Below are positions 34,094-42,991 of a DNA stretch of 64,000 nucleotides, in pieces. Made by a program: the position numbers and the translations under genes. The notes under the pieces were generated by a model. It saw only the letters and a list, made by a program, of their open reading frames with translations, made no database searches and was not told where the DNA came from. Each line of letters starts with the position of its first letter. The stretch's first letter is position 1. This DNA comes from CAZDCD01 sp964503885 (lineage in GTDB: Bacteria; Bacteroidota; Bacteroidia; Bacteroidales; UBA10428). The stretch lies in contig CAZDCD010000005.1 of assembly GCA_964503885.1 (NCBI GenBank), forward strand, positions 111,252 through 175,251, given 5' to 3'.

Positions 34094-34645
34094 TTAAGTT
34101 GTCTCCATATATTCTCTGAGATTCTTTCTGAACAATTTTAGTGCCTTACTCATATTGGCTTCAATTGTTTTCACTGAGAGTGAGAGTTTCTCGGCTATTT
34201 CATGGTATTTCAGGCCTTCAAACCTGTTCATGCTGAAAATCTCCCTGCTCCTTTCGGGCAACTGGTTCAGCGTACTTTCAATGATCACGTTCAATTCTTC
34301 AGCGTAAATTTCATCTGTAATGTCAGGACCTGTTTCACTTGCCGATTCCCTCATAAATTTACCATACTTATTCTCAATGTTCTTATGTTTCAGATAATTG
34401 ATGCTGTTGTTGTATACTGACCGGTATAAATATGATTTGACCGAAGTTTGAATTTTAATTTCATCTCTTTTATCCCAAACGGTAAAAAACAAATCCTGAA
34501 CAACCTCCTCACAGGTATCCATATCACGAAGATACTTAAAGGCATAATTGCAGAGCATCGAATAATATTTTCTGAATACGTGTTCAAATGCTTTTATATT
34601 ACCTGCTTTAATCTTCCTGAAAATATGTATATCAGGATTTATCAT
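34094..34645 (-). CDS. ECF-type RNA polymerase sigma factor
   Basis: A 183-residue sigma-70 ECF factor of the Bacteroidota FecI-like type. Region 2 is at about 20-85 (FRKYYSMLCNYAFKYLRD, EEVVQDLFFTVWD) and region 4 at about 120-175 (LPERSREIFSMNRFEGLKYHEIAEKLSLSVKTIEANM). There is no region 3 or extra domain. The fecR gene begins 14 bp downstream, and an STN protein gene follows. A TAGTTTTG -7 element lies 22-30 bp upstream. It probably switches on this operon and the paralogue next door when FecR releases it; the trigger is unknown. Confidence 0.95.
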   Translation of the reverse strand: MINPDIHIFRKIKAGNIKAFEHVFRKYYSMLCNYAFKYLRDMDTCEEVVQDLFFTVWDKRDEIKIQTSVKSYLYRSVYNNSINYLKHKNIENKYGKFMRESASETGPDITDEIYAEELNVIIESTLNQLPERSREIFSMNRFEGLKYHEIAEKLSLSVKTIEANMSKALKLFRKNLREYMETT

Positions 34646-34667
34646 AATACCGTTTGTGAGTGTTGTG

Positions 34668-34675
34668 CAAAACTA
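34668..34675 (-). promoter_or_regulatory. -7 promoter element for the ECF sigma operon
   Basis: On the minus strand TAGTTTTG matches TAnnTTTG, 22 bp before the sigma start codon. No clear -33 TTTG at the usual distance is visible. Confidence 0.35.
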
Positions 34676-34760
34676 ACAAAATCCTGTAATAGTCTATATT
34701 TTAATAGTCCGTTTCACAATCCATAAGCTGAATTATCCAATCCAAAGAACATAAAGAAGA

Positions 34761-34821
34761 TGTTAGCCCGGCTTCTGTACTAACCCTTAAACACCTAAAC
34801 CTACTTCAGCCGGGGCTAACA
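34761..34821. repeat. Large inverted repeat after the CarboxypepD_reg gene
   Basis: TGTTAGCCCGGCT and AGCCGGGGCTAACA pair over 13 bp with a single bulge, around a 34-nt loop. It lies 30 bp beyond the stop of the minus-strand gene ending at 34854, and upstream of the sigma promoter. It could be a transcription terminator without a U-tail, or a regulatory hairpin. Confidence 0.55.
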
Positions 34822-34853
34822 TTCCAACGCGACTATGAATAGCATAGCTGCGA

Positions 34854-36152
34854 CTAATTTTCGTGTAACTTCAGCTTTTTATTCAGCCTGGCAATTGCCA
34901 TTTCAATAGATTCGTCGGGTTTTATATAGTTATATTCACCCCAGAAATCTTCGTCGGCAAAATAGTTCACCTGGTCGGCAAAAACATCCGACATCTTTGC
35001 AGATTCCTTGAACTTAAATTTATTAACATCCGTAGTATCCCTGTCAGTAACTGCCATTTCAAACCCGGTAACATATGTCGATCGGAATAGTTTCTTATCC
35101 CATTTGCATTTGAATACAAGCTCTGACCTTACATGGTTCAGATACCATTTGCCGTTAAGTTCCCGGTAGCTCACCAGGTAGTTTCCGCTCTCAAGATCCA
35201 TTTTCATTGAAACGGGTTTTTTTCTGATCAGCTCATTTCCTGCCAGGTCAATGCTTTTATCACTGAATTTAAAATCGACGCCTGCAAATGCGAGTGTTTT
35301 CACATCGATAAAGATTTTGCCCTGGTAAAGCGGATATTTTACGTTGTCTTTCTGATCAAATTCAATGATGTATGTTTCCCTGTCGTTGATACTGGTGAGT
35401 CCCACAAGTTTGAAATTGTAGAATTCGAACATATCTTCCGACAAAAGGTTTCCTGGGGTCTTTACCACATCCAGCAACAGGGATGTTTTCGGTCCGCCCT
35501 GAAATTTAAACAGAATGGTATCCATTCTTTTAACATCATGACTTTTACGCCCTTTATAAATCTTTACCCTGTCAAAATCAAAATCATCGGGGTACGAAGC
35601 TTTGTAGATATCCAGAACTGCTTCAGCAACCTCAATATAATTGCGGTTTTGTTTGATCGATTCACGGTAGAAACCCAACTGGTTCTCAGGCATATCCTGA
35701 TAGTTGCGCCGAATGTTCTTAAGCGCACCCCTAAGCAGATTGAGCGGATTGCTTGACCGTATGATGACTTCATCGATAGGGATGGGTGAGACCACCAGCG
35801 CAATAATGTTTTCTCCGTTATTCATGTCTTTTATGGGCTTCAGTATATTCTTATAGCCCAGGTATGTGATACCAAGCATTTTATTTTGTTGCGTTTTAGG
35901 TATCTTGATTATAAATTCACCATCAGAGTTCGTAACAGTGCCGATACTCGAACCGTTGACGTATACATTGGCAAAGACCACCGGTTTTTTAGTGTCATTG
36001 TCAATTACCTTTCCAGTTATAGTCAGGTATGAGAGCGTGTCTTTACCCTGATTGTTTCCTTCACGCTTTATCTCTTCTGCACGATTTGTATTGGCTATGA
36101 AAGCTGTGAAAAAGAGCGCGATTCCAATGAATAATCCAAATTTCGTTTTCAT
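34854..36152 (-). CDS. CarboxypepD_reg-like membrane-associated protein, paralogue of 31434-32990
   Basis: About 432 residues. The frame opens at 36323 but only the ATG at 36152 gives a signal peptide (MKTKFGLFIGIALFFTAFIA). After a short linker comes a CarboxypepD_reg-like domain (about 45-130: TITGKVIDNDTKKPVVFANVYVNG without gaps). Then a 300-residue part closely follows the neighbour's: NPLNLLRGALKNI, GFYRESIKQNRNYIEVAEAVL, KTSLLLDVVKTPGNLL, and the shared ending YNYIKPDE. Unlike the neighbour it has no STN domain. It lies upstream of the sigma gene in the same direction with a 208-bp gap and a hairpin between. Function is unknown. Confidence 0.85.
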   Translation of the reverse strand: MKTKFGLFIGIALFFTAFIANTNRAEEIKREGNNQGKDTLSYLTITGKVIDNDTKKPVVFANVYVNGSSIGTVTNSDGEFIIKIPKTQQNKMLGITYLGYKNILKPIKDMNNGENIIALVVSPIPIDEVIIRSSNPLNLLRGALKNIRRNYQDMPENQLGFYRESIKQNRNYIEVAEAVLDIYKASYPDDFDFDRVKIYKGRKSHDVKRMDTILFKFQGGPKTSLLLDVVKTPGNLLSEDMFEFYNFKLVGLTSINDRETYIIEFDQKDNVKYPLYQGKIFIDVKTLAFAGVDFKFSDKSIDLAGNELIRKKPVSMKMDLESGNYLVSYRELNGKWYLNHVRSELVFKCKWDKKLFRSTYVTGFEMAVTDRDTTDVNKFKFKESAKMSDVFADQVNYFADEDFWGEYNYIKPDESIEMAIARLNKKLKLHEN

Positions 36153-36417
36153 GACGTTACATTTTAATAATCCTGTATATTCTTTACTAAAAAATCCTTT
36201 TTCTATATCTAAGATAGCTATACTCATCCATACCCTATCTTTTTCAACCTGATGTGCACAAAACCTGTACTTCAGAACCATATCATGCAATTGGAAAAGG
36301 TAGTATAGAAGATTATGTAGCATACTTCAGCTTTTAGTCCGGCAATTTCCCCCGGTTTGATAGCTGAGATTTCCGATGCTGAGTTTACCCTATTCTATAG
36401 CCTTAAAAAAATACAAT

Positions 36418-36437
36418 GCCTGGCGGGCAGGCTTCAT
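36418..36437. repeat. GC-rich interspersed motif, copy 2
   Basis: Contains GCCTGGCGGGCAGGC, whose complement shares GCCTGCCCG with 11148-11165 and GCCAGG..GCAGG features with 46690-46706. All three copies are intergenic. It may be a small dispersed repeat family. Confidence 0.35.
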
Positions 36438-36501
36438 TGATTGCTTTTCCTGACTATTCGTCTAAACACCAAATCGTTTTATAAGCTATTCATGTTTGTT
36501 A

Positions 36502-36509
36502 TATCTTTG
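36502..36509 (+). promoter_or_regulatory. -7 promoter element for the EamA transporter gene
   Basis: TATCTTTG matches TAnnTTTG. It lies 45 bp before the GTG start at 36554 and 21 bp before the possible CTG start at 36530. Confidence 0.35.
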
Positions 36510-36553
36510 CGCATTAACCGATAAGCACGCTGAAGAAGTATTATTTACATACC

Positions 36554-37462
36554 GTGTTCCTGGCCATTGTTGCCTGTTTTCTATGGTCAACAGCGTTTGT
36601 CGGCATCAAGCTTGGACTAAAGTATACCACCCCGCTTAATTTTGCCGGTACCCGGTTTTTCATTGCAGGACTAATAATACTGCCTTTTACAGGAAGCCTT
36701 GCAGCGTATGTCAGGGCGGTCAGGTCAGCATTCCGGCAAATACTTCTGATCAGCCTGTTTCAGACATTCCTGTTGTATTCCTTGTTTTATATCGGCATCA
36801 GTATGGTGCCTGCCTCGATAACAGCCATTGTGGTGGGTGGCGGACCTCTATTTGTGGCTCTGATGGCCCATATGACCATTGCAGATGATAAACTTACCGG
36901 TAAAAAACTTATTTCAATACTCATCGGATTCGGAGGTATACTGCTTATCGCCGCCGAAAAGTTCGAAGTACACTGGAATGAAGGAAAAGAATTTTGGGGA
37001 CTGGTAATCCTTATACTGGGAAATATCGCGGGAAGCTACGGAAATATTCTTGTGTCAAGGGAAAAGAAAGAGATTTCACCCCTGGTGCTCAATTCGGCCC
37101 AGATAATGATCGGTGGCCTGTGTATCTTTATTCTATCGCTGTTTGCCGAGCAGCATGAATTCGGCTTTAAGCCTGTTGAATATTATGCCTCACTGATCTA
37201 TCTCAGTGTTCTTTCGGCGGCTGCTTTCTCGATCTGGTTTGTGCTGCTGAAACGACCCGGCATTAAAGTCTCAGAGCTGAATATCTGGAAATTCATCATC
37301 CCTGTTTTTGGTGCCGTACTGAGTTGGATAATTTTACCAGAGGAAAAACCGGAATTTATTGCCGTTGCAGGCATGATATTCATTGCATTTTCTCTGATCC
37401 TGCTTAATTACAACATCCGCAAAAAAAAGACTCAGACAAAACCACCTCAAAAGAGATCCTGA
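36554..37462 (+). CDS. EamA/DMT family transporter
   Basis: A 302-residue drug/metabolite transporter of the RhaT/EamA type with ten transmembrane helices in two EamA repeats (about 1-135 and 148-290). The first repeat begins FLAIVACFLWSTAFVGIKLGL and the second is marked by GLVILILGNIAGSYGNILVSR. The C-terminus is short and basic (KKKTQTKPPQKRS). The GTG at 36554 leaves almost nothing before TM1; eight codons upstream a CTG gives a more usual KKYY start, so the true start may be at 36530. It stands alone. Substrate cannot be assigned; relatives export amino acids or metabolites. Confidence 0.88.
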   Translation: MFLAIVACFLWSTAFVGIKLGLKYTTPLNFAGTRFFIAGLIILPFTGSLAAYVRAVRSAFRQILLISLFQTFLLYSLFYIGISMVPASITAIVVGGGPLFVALMAHMTIADDKLTGKKLISILIGFGGILLIAAEKFEVHWNEGKEFWGLVILILGNIAGSYGNILVSREKKEISPLVLNSAQIMIGGLCIFILSLFAEQHEFGFKPVEYYASLIYLSVLSAAAFSIWFVLLKRPGIKVSELNIWKFIIPVFGAVLSWIILPEEKPEFIAVAGMIFIAFSLILLNYNIRKKKTQTKPPQKRS

Positions 37463-37728
37463 TGCGTATCCGCTTTAAAAGTTCGTATTCTTTGTTGTGC
37501 TGCTATTTTCAGAAAACCAAATCTTCAGCCAGAAAAAGGGTATATTTTATGAATTGTGCTTTTTTACGGGATAAAGATCAGCAATAAAGTATCCTGTACA
37601 TTTTTTTTACGTAGAACTGTTTACTATTACGCAATAGAATTTTATATTCGCTTCATCGAATTCATTGATGTGTTAAAATGAATTAAGGATGAAAACATTA
37701 GATTTTATTTAGAAATTAAGGAAACGAT

Positions 37729-38463
37729 ATGAATAAAATTTCGAAACGATCGTCACAACAGAAAGACGATTTGATCAGAAGAGCATTTAAGAAAAAAAAC
37801 TGGAGTGAGATCAAAACTTCCGACAGCTGGGATATTTTCAAGATTATGGCTGAATTTGTTGAGGGATTTGAAAAACTTGCCCGTATTGGTCCCTGTGTTT
37901 CGATATTCGGTTCAGCTCGAACCGAACCCGATTCACCCTATTACAAACTTGCCGAAGATATTGCCTTTAAACTAACGCAGCACGGGTATGGCGTAATTAC
38001 CGGGGGAGGGCCCGGGATCATGGAAGCAGCAAACCTGGGGGCAAAAAAAGGCAAAGGAATGAGTGTGGGTGTAAATATCGACCTTCCGTTCGAACAGGAG
38101 CCTAATTTATTTATCGATACCGATAAGCTCATTACTTTCGATCACTTTTTTGTAAGAAAAGTAATGTTTATGAAATATGCCCAGGGGTTTATTGTCATGC
38201 CCGGTGGATTTGGAACATTCGATGAGTTGTTTGAAGCATTGACGCTGATTCAGACCGGGAAGATCGGCCGGTTTCCTATTGTACTGATTGGTAAAAACTA
38301 TTGGAAAGGGCTCATCGACTGGATAAAAAATGTGATGATGACCGAAGAGAAAAACATCAGCTTTGAAGATCTTGATCTTTATATTGTTGTTGATACTGCC
38401 GAAGAGGCTGTGGACCATATAAACTCGTTCTATTCAAAATACCTGCTGAGCCCGAATTTCTGA
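37729..38463 (+). CDS. LOG family (TIGR00730) Rossmann-fold protein
   Basis: A 244-residue protein with the 'lysine decarboxylase-like' LOG fold, a nucleotide 5'-monophosphate phosphoribohydrolase. Motifs are GGGPGIMEAAN (about 86-96) and the catalytic PGGFGTFDE (about 160-168). The latter is the PGGxGTxxE signature. Family members release nucleobases from AMP-like or cytokinin-like nucleotides; some have other uses. There is no signal peptide, so it is cytoplasmic. It is alone on the plus strand. Family is certain; the physiological substrate is not known. Confidence 0.92.
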   Translation: MNKISKRSSQQKDDLIRRAFKKKNWSEIKTSDSWDIFKIMAEFVEGFEKLARIGPCVSIFGSARTEPDSPYYKLAEDIAFKLTQHGYGVITGGGPGIMEAANLGAKKGKGMSVGVNIDLPFEQEPNLFIDTDKLITFDHFFVRKVMFMKYAQGFIVMPGGFGTFDELFEALTLIQTGKIGRFPIVLIGKNYWKGLIDWIKNVMMTEEKNISFEDLDLYIVVDTAEEAVDHINSFYSKYLLSPNF

Positions 38464-38596
38464 TGATATTTATTCAACGACAATAAATTGTTCATTATCA
38501 GCGGGTCAAAATATAGTTATTAACAACTTCTGTTGAAAACATGTTGGTAAAGAGAACGTATTTGATTACTTTTATTTCACGATTAATACCCGAAAA

Positions 38597-39970
38597 GTGA
38601 GCCGGTTCCTTATCCCATTATTAAATTTTCTGGTGGTGCTCGTTGTGAATTTATTTCAGCCGGGTGGAGTTACTGTTTCTATAGATGTTCCTGATGAGAT
38701 TGTTGCCGGTACCGAATTCAAGGTTAGTGTTACTGTTGATAAGGGTTCGCTTTCAGGATTTTCCCGGTTTCAAATGGATATTCCGGCAGGCTTGAAAGCT
38801 TCGTCGTACCAATCTTCAAATGCCGATTTCACATTTTCCGAGAACAGGGTAAGGATGATCTGGCTCAGGCTTCCATCTGCAGATGAAATGACATTTGTTT
38901 TTAAAGTTAACGTTGACGAGCGGCTTAAAGGCACCTTTTCGCTTGATGGCCAGTTCTCATTCATCATGGATAATGAGCGAAAATCGGTTTCATCCTCCTC
39001 ACACCCGATTACAATTTTATCCTCACCAACAATTGACCCGGCACTTATTGTGGATATCAGTGAATTTGAAGAGAAGGTAATACAGCATATTCGGGCTGCC
39101 TCTGAAGCAACTGAAAACATTGCATGTTTAAGACAGGCTCCCTTTGCAAATCAGTCAGGAACAGAATATATTGTAAATATTCTCGTTCGTAAAGAAGAAT
39201 TGAAGAAATTTGCCAAAATAGAAGAAACTATACCGGAAAATTATACAGCCGTAGCAATTGAAACCAGGGACGGGATCTTTACGCTCCGGAACCAGGTAGT
39301 CAAATTTCTCTGGAACATTTTACCTGCAGAACCCGAATTTGTGGTGAGTTACAGGTTAATACCCAAGAATGGTGCCGCGATGACGAAACCCTCGATAAAC
39401 GGAACATTCTCATTTATGGTGGATGACAAAACGCTTGGTGTGGATATTGTTGAAGTTGAAAGGGATGTTGAAAAACTTTCCGAAGATGAAATCGATCAGG
39501 TGATCCGGGAGCTCAGGAACCAGCCCATAAAAATACCGGAAGTTAAACCTGAAGAAAATCAAGAGACCAAACCAGCCGGGGTCATGGAACCAATCACTGC
39601 CGCCAGGCCTGAAAAAAAGATCCAGGTAACGAAAACATCCAAAAAAACTTTCGGAGACCTGGCTTACCTCCTTGAACCCGAACAGGGAGTTTATTATAGG
39701 GTGCAGCTGGCTGCAGGCCATAAGCCGGTCGACATTAAACGGTATTTCAGGAAGTTTAATCTCGATATGGAAGTGCGGAAAGAAAGTCATGAGGGTTGGA
39801 TCAAATATTCGGTAGGATCATTCAGGGTATATAAGGAGGCAAGGGATTACCGTGTTCATATATGGAACACCACTCAAATTAGCGATGCATTTGTTTCGGC
39901 CTATAATAACGGCAACCGGATCACTGTGCAGGAGGCTTTGATGATTGCCGATCAAAAATGGTATAAATAA
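38597..39970 (+). CDS. Unknown exported protein with C-terminal SPOR-like region
   Basis: I do not recognise the whole 457-residue protein. It starts at a GTG (the only start before the hydrophobic signal, FLIPLLNFLVVLVV). Two similar beta-rich domains lie in the first 270 residues; each has a phrase like SIDVPDEIV-AGTEFKV and a stretch GTFSLDGQFSFIMDN or NGTFSFMVDDKTLG. A charged linker rich in Pro, Glu and Lys follows (about 300-350). The end (about 365-440) looks SPOR-like: YYRVQLAAGHKPVDI, then KYSVGSFRVYKEARDYRVHI. It is 20 bp before the next gene and is likely to be cotranscribed. Possibly an envelope protein that binds cell wall; this is inference. Confidence 0.7.
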   Translation: MSRFLIPLLNFLVVLVVNLFQPGGVTVSIDVPDEIVAGTEFKVSVTVDKGSLSGFSRFQMDIPAGLKASSYQSSNADFTFSENRVRMIWLRLPSADEMTFVFKVNVDERLKGTFSLDGQFSFIMDNERKSVSSSSHPITILSSPTIDPALIVDISEFEEKVIQHIRAASEATENIACLRQAPFANQSGTEYIVNILVRKEELKKFAKIEETIPENYTAVAIETRDGIFTLRNQVVKFLWNILPAEPEFVVSYRLIPKNGAAMTKPSINGTFSFMVDDKTLGVDIVEVERDVEKLSEDEIDQVIRELRNQPIKIPEVKPEENQETKPAGVMEPITAARPEKKIQVTKTSKKTFGDLAYLLEPEQGVYYRVQLAAGHKPVDIKRYFRKFNLDMEVRKESHEGWIKYSVGSFRVYKEARDYRVHIWNTTQISDAFVSAYNNGNRITVQEALMIADQKWYK

Positions 39971-39990
39971 CCGAACTGAAAAAACGGAGC

Positions 39991-41391
39991 ATGAACAGGA
40001 TATCGTATATACTATTTTCATTGCTTGCTTTTCTGCTTGCCGGATTTTCTGTTTACGCCCAGGAAGATGACGAGCTGGATAAGTTGCTGAAAGGTGAAGT
40101 GGAAAATATCAATCCCGTTTATAAACCGGTAATTGGTTTTGGAGGTGGGGTACTGAATTATTTCGGAGACGTAAAGAACAATTACTATACCCCTACACTG
40201 GGAACCCTCGGATACATTGTGAATATGGCCATGTATGTGGATAATGCTCATTATTTCAGAACTAATTTCTATTTTATGGGAGGAAAATTAACAGGGAACG
40301 AGAGATCCATCACAAATCTGCAGCGTAACTTTAATTTTCAGACCGATATTTATACTTTTGGTATTAATCTGAACTACGATTTCGATCACCTGTATAAAAG
40401 CCGCTACGGATTGGTGCAGCCATTTGTATCGGTAGGTATCGAAACCGTACTGTTCAATTCGAAAACCGATTCACTCGGCAGTTATACAGACCCGGAATCG
40501 GGTGTTGTTTACCATAATGTGCCCTATTATTACTGGACTGACGGTACGATCAGAAACCTTCCCGAACAGCCCGGAAACACGCTGAACAGTGTAAGGATGG
40601 ACAGGGATTTTATTTACGAGACACCGATCAAAGAGAAGGACTGGGGACTGGAAAATTACCCCGAATATGCGTTCTCCATACCTGTTGAATTCGGACTGGA
40701 TATGCATATTTCAAATAGATTGACACTTCGTGTGGCCAATTCATTCCATTTTACCTTTACCGATAATATTGATCATGTAAGCAGCAAAAACACTTCAGGG
40801 ATCATCGGAAATAAGAATATCGACTGGTTTAATTTTACTTATGTTTCTCTTCATCTCGATCTTTTTTCTTCTAAGAAAACCCTGAAATACGAGCTGTTTT
40901 TCAGGGATGTGGATTATGATTATTCAGTTTTTTACGGCGATGAAGATAACGACGGTGTGTTCGACGGTTGGGATGATTGCCCGGGAACCCCGGCAATAGC
41001 AGAGGTTGATTCATCGGGATGTCCGATCGATTCGGATGATGATGGCGTTCCTGACTTTATGGATGACGAAAAATTTTCGAAGCCCGGGGCTTATGTGAAT
41101 GACCGTGGCGTAGAAATAACAGAAGATGACCTTATAGCTTTGCTTGACCAGTCAATGGCTGTGGGACGAAATGAGATCGACCTTTACATCCGTACACCCG
41201 AAAGTTATACTCAGAGAGCCAGGGGAAGGAAAGTGCCTATCCCGCAGAAATTCAAGATGGTGGATATAGATAAGGACGGCTATATTTCGTTTGAGGAGAT
41301 GCTGCATGAGATCGATAAATTTTTCGATTTTGAATCCGGCCTCTCAGCGAGCGATATTTATGAACTGAACAGCTTCTTCTTCTCACAGTAA
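39991..41391 (+). CDS. Outer-membrane beta-barrel-like protein with calcium-binding repeats and EF-hand
   Basis: A 466-residue exported protein; the signal ends VYAQ. The first two thirds look like an outer-membrane barrel (alternating aromatic strands such as IGFGGGVLNYFGDVK, YTFGINLNYDFDHLY). Then come thrombospondin type 3-like calcium repeats (DEDNDGVFDGWDDCPG, DSDDDGVPDFMDD). The last 60 residues hold a canonical EF-hand, DIDKDGYISFEEM. Such a layout suggests a surface protein stabilised by calcium. It follows the SPOR-like gene by 20 bp. It could be part of an envelope or motility-related complex, but nothing shows which. Confidence 0.75.
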   Translation: MNRISYILFSLLAFLLAGFSVYAQEDDELDKLLKGEVENINPVYKPVIGFGGGVLNYFGDVKNNYYTPTLGTLGYIVNMAMYVDNAHYFRTNFYFMGGKLTGNERSITNLQRNFNFQTDIYTFGINLNYDFDHLYKSRYGLVQPFVSVGIETVLFNSKTDSLGSYTDPESGVVYHNVPYYYWTDGTIRNLPEQPGNTLNSVRMDRDFIYETPIKEKDWGLENYPEYAFSIPVEFGLDMHISNRLTLRVANSFHFTFTDNIDHVSSKNTSGIIGNKNIDWFNFTYVSLHLDLFSSKKTLKYELFFRDVDYDYSVFYGDEDNDGVFDGWDDCPGTPAIAEVDSSGCPIDSDDDGVPDFMDDEKFSKPGAYVNDRGVEITEDDLIALLDQSMAVGRNEIDLYIRTPESYTQRARGRKVPIPQKFKMVDIDKDGYISFEEMLHEIDKFFDFESGLSASDIYELNSFFFSQ

Positions 41392-41466
41392 TCCTTTCTC
41401 CAGATTCACCTGATAAACAGGGGGCGAATTATAGCCTCTAGCGCCGGCATGCAATTCCGTGATTCT

Positions 41467-41940
41467 TTATTTTTTCATGAGCCTGTCGAGCTGTCTTTTG
41501 TTTTCTTTCTTTTTAAGGTCTTCGCGTTTATCGTATTCTCTCTTGCCCTTCGCCAGACCAATCTCAAGTTTGGCATAACCTCTGTCGGAAATAAACAGCC
41601 GCAGGGCAATAATCGTCGTTCCTTTTTCGCGGACATGCCTGTCGAGTTTTTTCAGTTCCTTTGAGGTTAGCAAAAGTTTCCGGTCTCTATCGGGTACATG
41701 ATTGTAATGGCTACCCCAGGAATACTCGGCAATCTGCATATTCTTCACATATAACTCACCACCGGTGAAATAACAAAAGGAATCAACCAGGCTCACCTTA
41801 CCGAGTCTGATGGACTTAATTTCGGTACCTGTAAGCTGCATGCCGGCAATGAATTTCTCAATGATCTCATAATCGTGCCAGGCTTTTTTATTCTTTATAT
41901 TAATGGTATTGGGCATCGCTCGGAAACCGGTTATTTTCAT
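41467..41940 (-). CDS. smpB: SsrA-binding protein SmpB
   Basis: Binds tmRNA and brings it to stalled ribosomes for trans-translation. The 157-residue product has the family's start NIKNKKAWHDYEI, the core GTEIKSIRLGKVSLVDSFC and the conserved HVPDRDRKLLL. The basic tail GKREYDKREDLKKKE is also present. It is slightly longer at the N-terminus than many relatives; the ATG at 41916 is an alternative start. The tmRNA gene itself is not in the window. Assignment certain. Confidence 0.95.
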   Translation of the reverse strand: MKITGFRAMPNTINIKNKKAWHDYEIIEKFIAGMQLTGTEIKSIRLGKVSLVDSFCYFTGGELYVKNMQIAEYSWGSHYNHVPDRDRKLLLTSKELKKLDRHVREKGTTIIALRLFISDRGYAKLEIGLAKGKREYDKREDLKKKENKRQLDRLMKK

Positions 41941-42019
41941 GAAAAGACTTCTTCATCATAAATTTTCTGTTCAGACTCAGGAAATCCTGATGCTATAAAA
42001 TTGCCATGCAAATTAAAAC

Positions 42020-42027
42020 TATTTTTG
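42020..42027 (+). promoter_or_regulatory. -7 promoter element for miaA
   Basis: TATTTTTG matches TAnnTTTG; a TTG at 42001-42003 lies 16 bp upstream, a little short of the usual spacing. The miaA ATG is 23 bp downstream. Confidence 0.4.
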
Positions 42028-42049
42028 CATAAAAGCCTTACCGGCAGCA

Positions 42050-42970
42050 ATGAAAATAAAATACGACCTCATTACGGTTCTTGGTCCGACAGCCTGCGGT
42101 AAAACTCGGTTTGCTGCCTGCCTTTCTGAAAAGATCGGAGGTGAGATCATATCGGCTGACTCGAGACAGGTATACAAAAGAATGACTCTTGGTACCGGGA
42201 AGGATTTTAACGACTATATCGTTAATGGCAACATGGTACCCTACCATTTGGTTGATATCCTGGAACCGGGAGAAAAATACAATGTTTTCGAATTCCAGCA
42301 AGATTTTATGCGGGTACTTCACGGGATTAAAAAACGGGAAAATATCCCCATATTGTGCGGAGGTACGGGATTGTATATCGATGCGGTAACGCAGGGATAC
42401 AAGCTTTTTCCTGTACCACGCAATGAGAAATTGCGGGAGGAATTAAGTACCCGGTCACTTGTAGAACTTACTGCAATGTTGTTAAAATATAAAAAGCTGC
42501 ATAATAAAACCGATATTGACAATAAAGAACGGGCAGTCAGAGCTATTGAAATTGAAGAATACTATCTGTCACATCCTGAGCACAGTCTGAATTATCCATC
42601 CTTCAATCCGATATTCATAGGGATCGTTTTCGGGAGAGATATCATACGTCAAAGAATAACGCAGAGACTTATGGACCGCCTGAAAATGGGGATGATCGAA
42701 GAAGTGAGGAACCTGCTCGATGAAGGCATTAAACCGGAAGATCTTATCTATTACGGGCTGGAATATAAGTTTATCACATTATACCTTACAGGCGAACTGA
42801 CCTATGATGTCATGGTGAAAAAATTAAACACAGCCATTCACCAGTTCGCCAAAAGACAAATGACATGGTTCAGAAAAATGCAGAGGGAAGGTACAAAAAT
42901 ACACTGGCTGGATGAAGAATCGGACATGAATGAGAAGCTTGAAGAGGCGATAGGACTGCTGGGAAAATAA
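42050..42970 (+). CDS. miaA: tRNA dimethylallyltransferase
   Basis: Adds a dimethylallyl group to A37 of tRNAs that read UNN codons. The 306-residue product has the P-loop GPTACGKT (about 12-19), the substrate motif SADSRQVYK, the GTGKDF variant and ILCGGTGLYIDAV, and the C-terminal RQMTWFRKM that ends the catalytic part. Normal length. It is divergent from smpB, and stands between smpB and a convergent gene of unknown function. Bacteroidota often have two miaA genes, and this could be either. Confidence 0.95.
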   Translation: MKIKYDLITVLGPTACGKTRFAACLSEKIGGEIISADSRQVYKRMTLGTGKDFNDYIVNGNMVPYHLVDILEPGEKYNVFEFQQDFMRVLHGIKKRENIPILCGGTGLYIDAVTQGYKLFPVPRNEKLREELSTRSLVELTAMLLKYKKLHNKTDIDNKERAVRAIEIEEYYLSHPEHSLNYPSFNPIFIGIVFGRDIIRQRITQRLMDRLKMGMIEEVRNLLDEGIKPEDLIYYGLEYKFITLYLTGELTYDVMVKKLNTAIHQFAKRQMTWFRKMQREGTKIHWLDEESDMNEKLEEAIGLLGK

Positions 42971-42991
42971 AACCAGCACACTGGCAACCGG

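Larger units (their letters stand above)
36153..36529. other. Divergent intergenic region
   Basis: About 375 bp. No gene is supported; an upstream extension of the minus-strand frame has no signal or domain. It holds a GC-rich motif (about 36418-36437) resembling two others in the window, and TATCTTTG, a -7 like element, at 36502-36509 for the transporter gene. Confidence 0.5.

Noticed and set aside
36153..36323. N-terminal extension of the CarboxypepD_reg protein
   Set aside because: The ATG at 36152 gives a proper signal peptide; the upstream extension has no feature.
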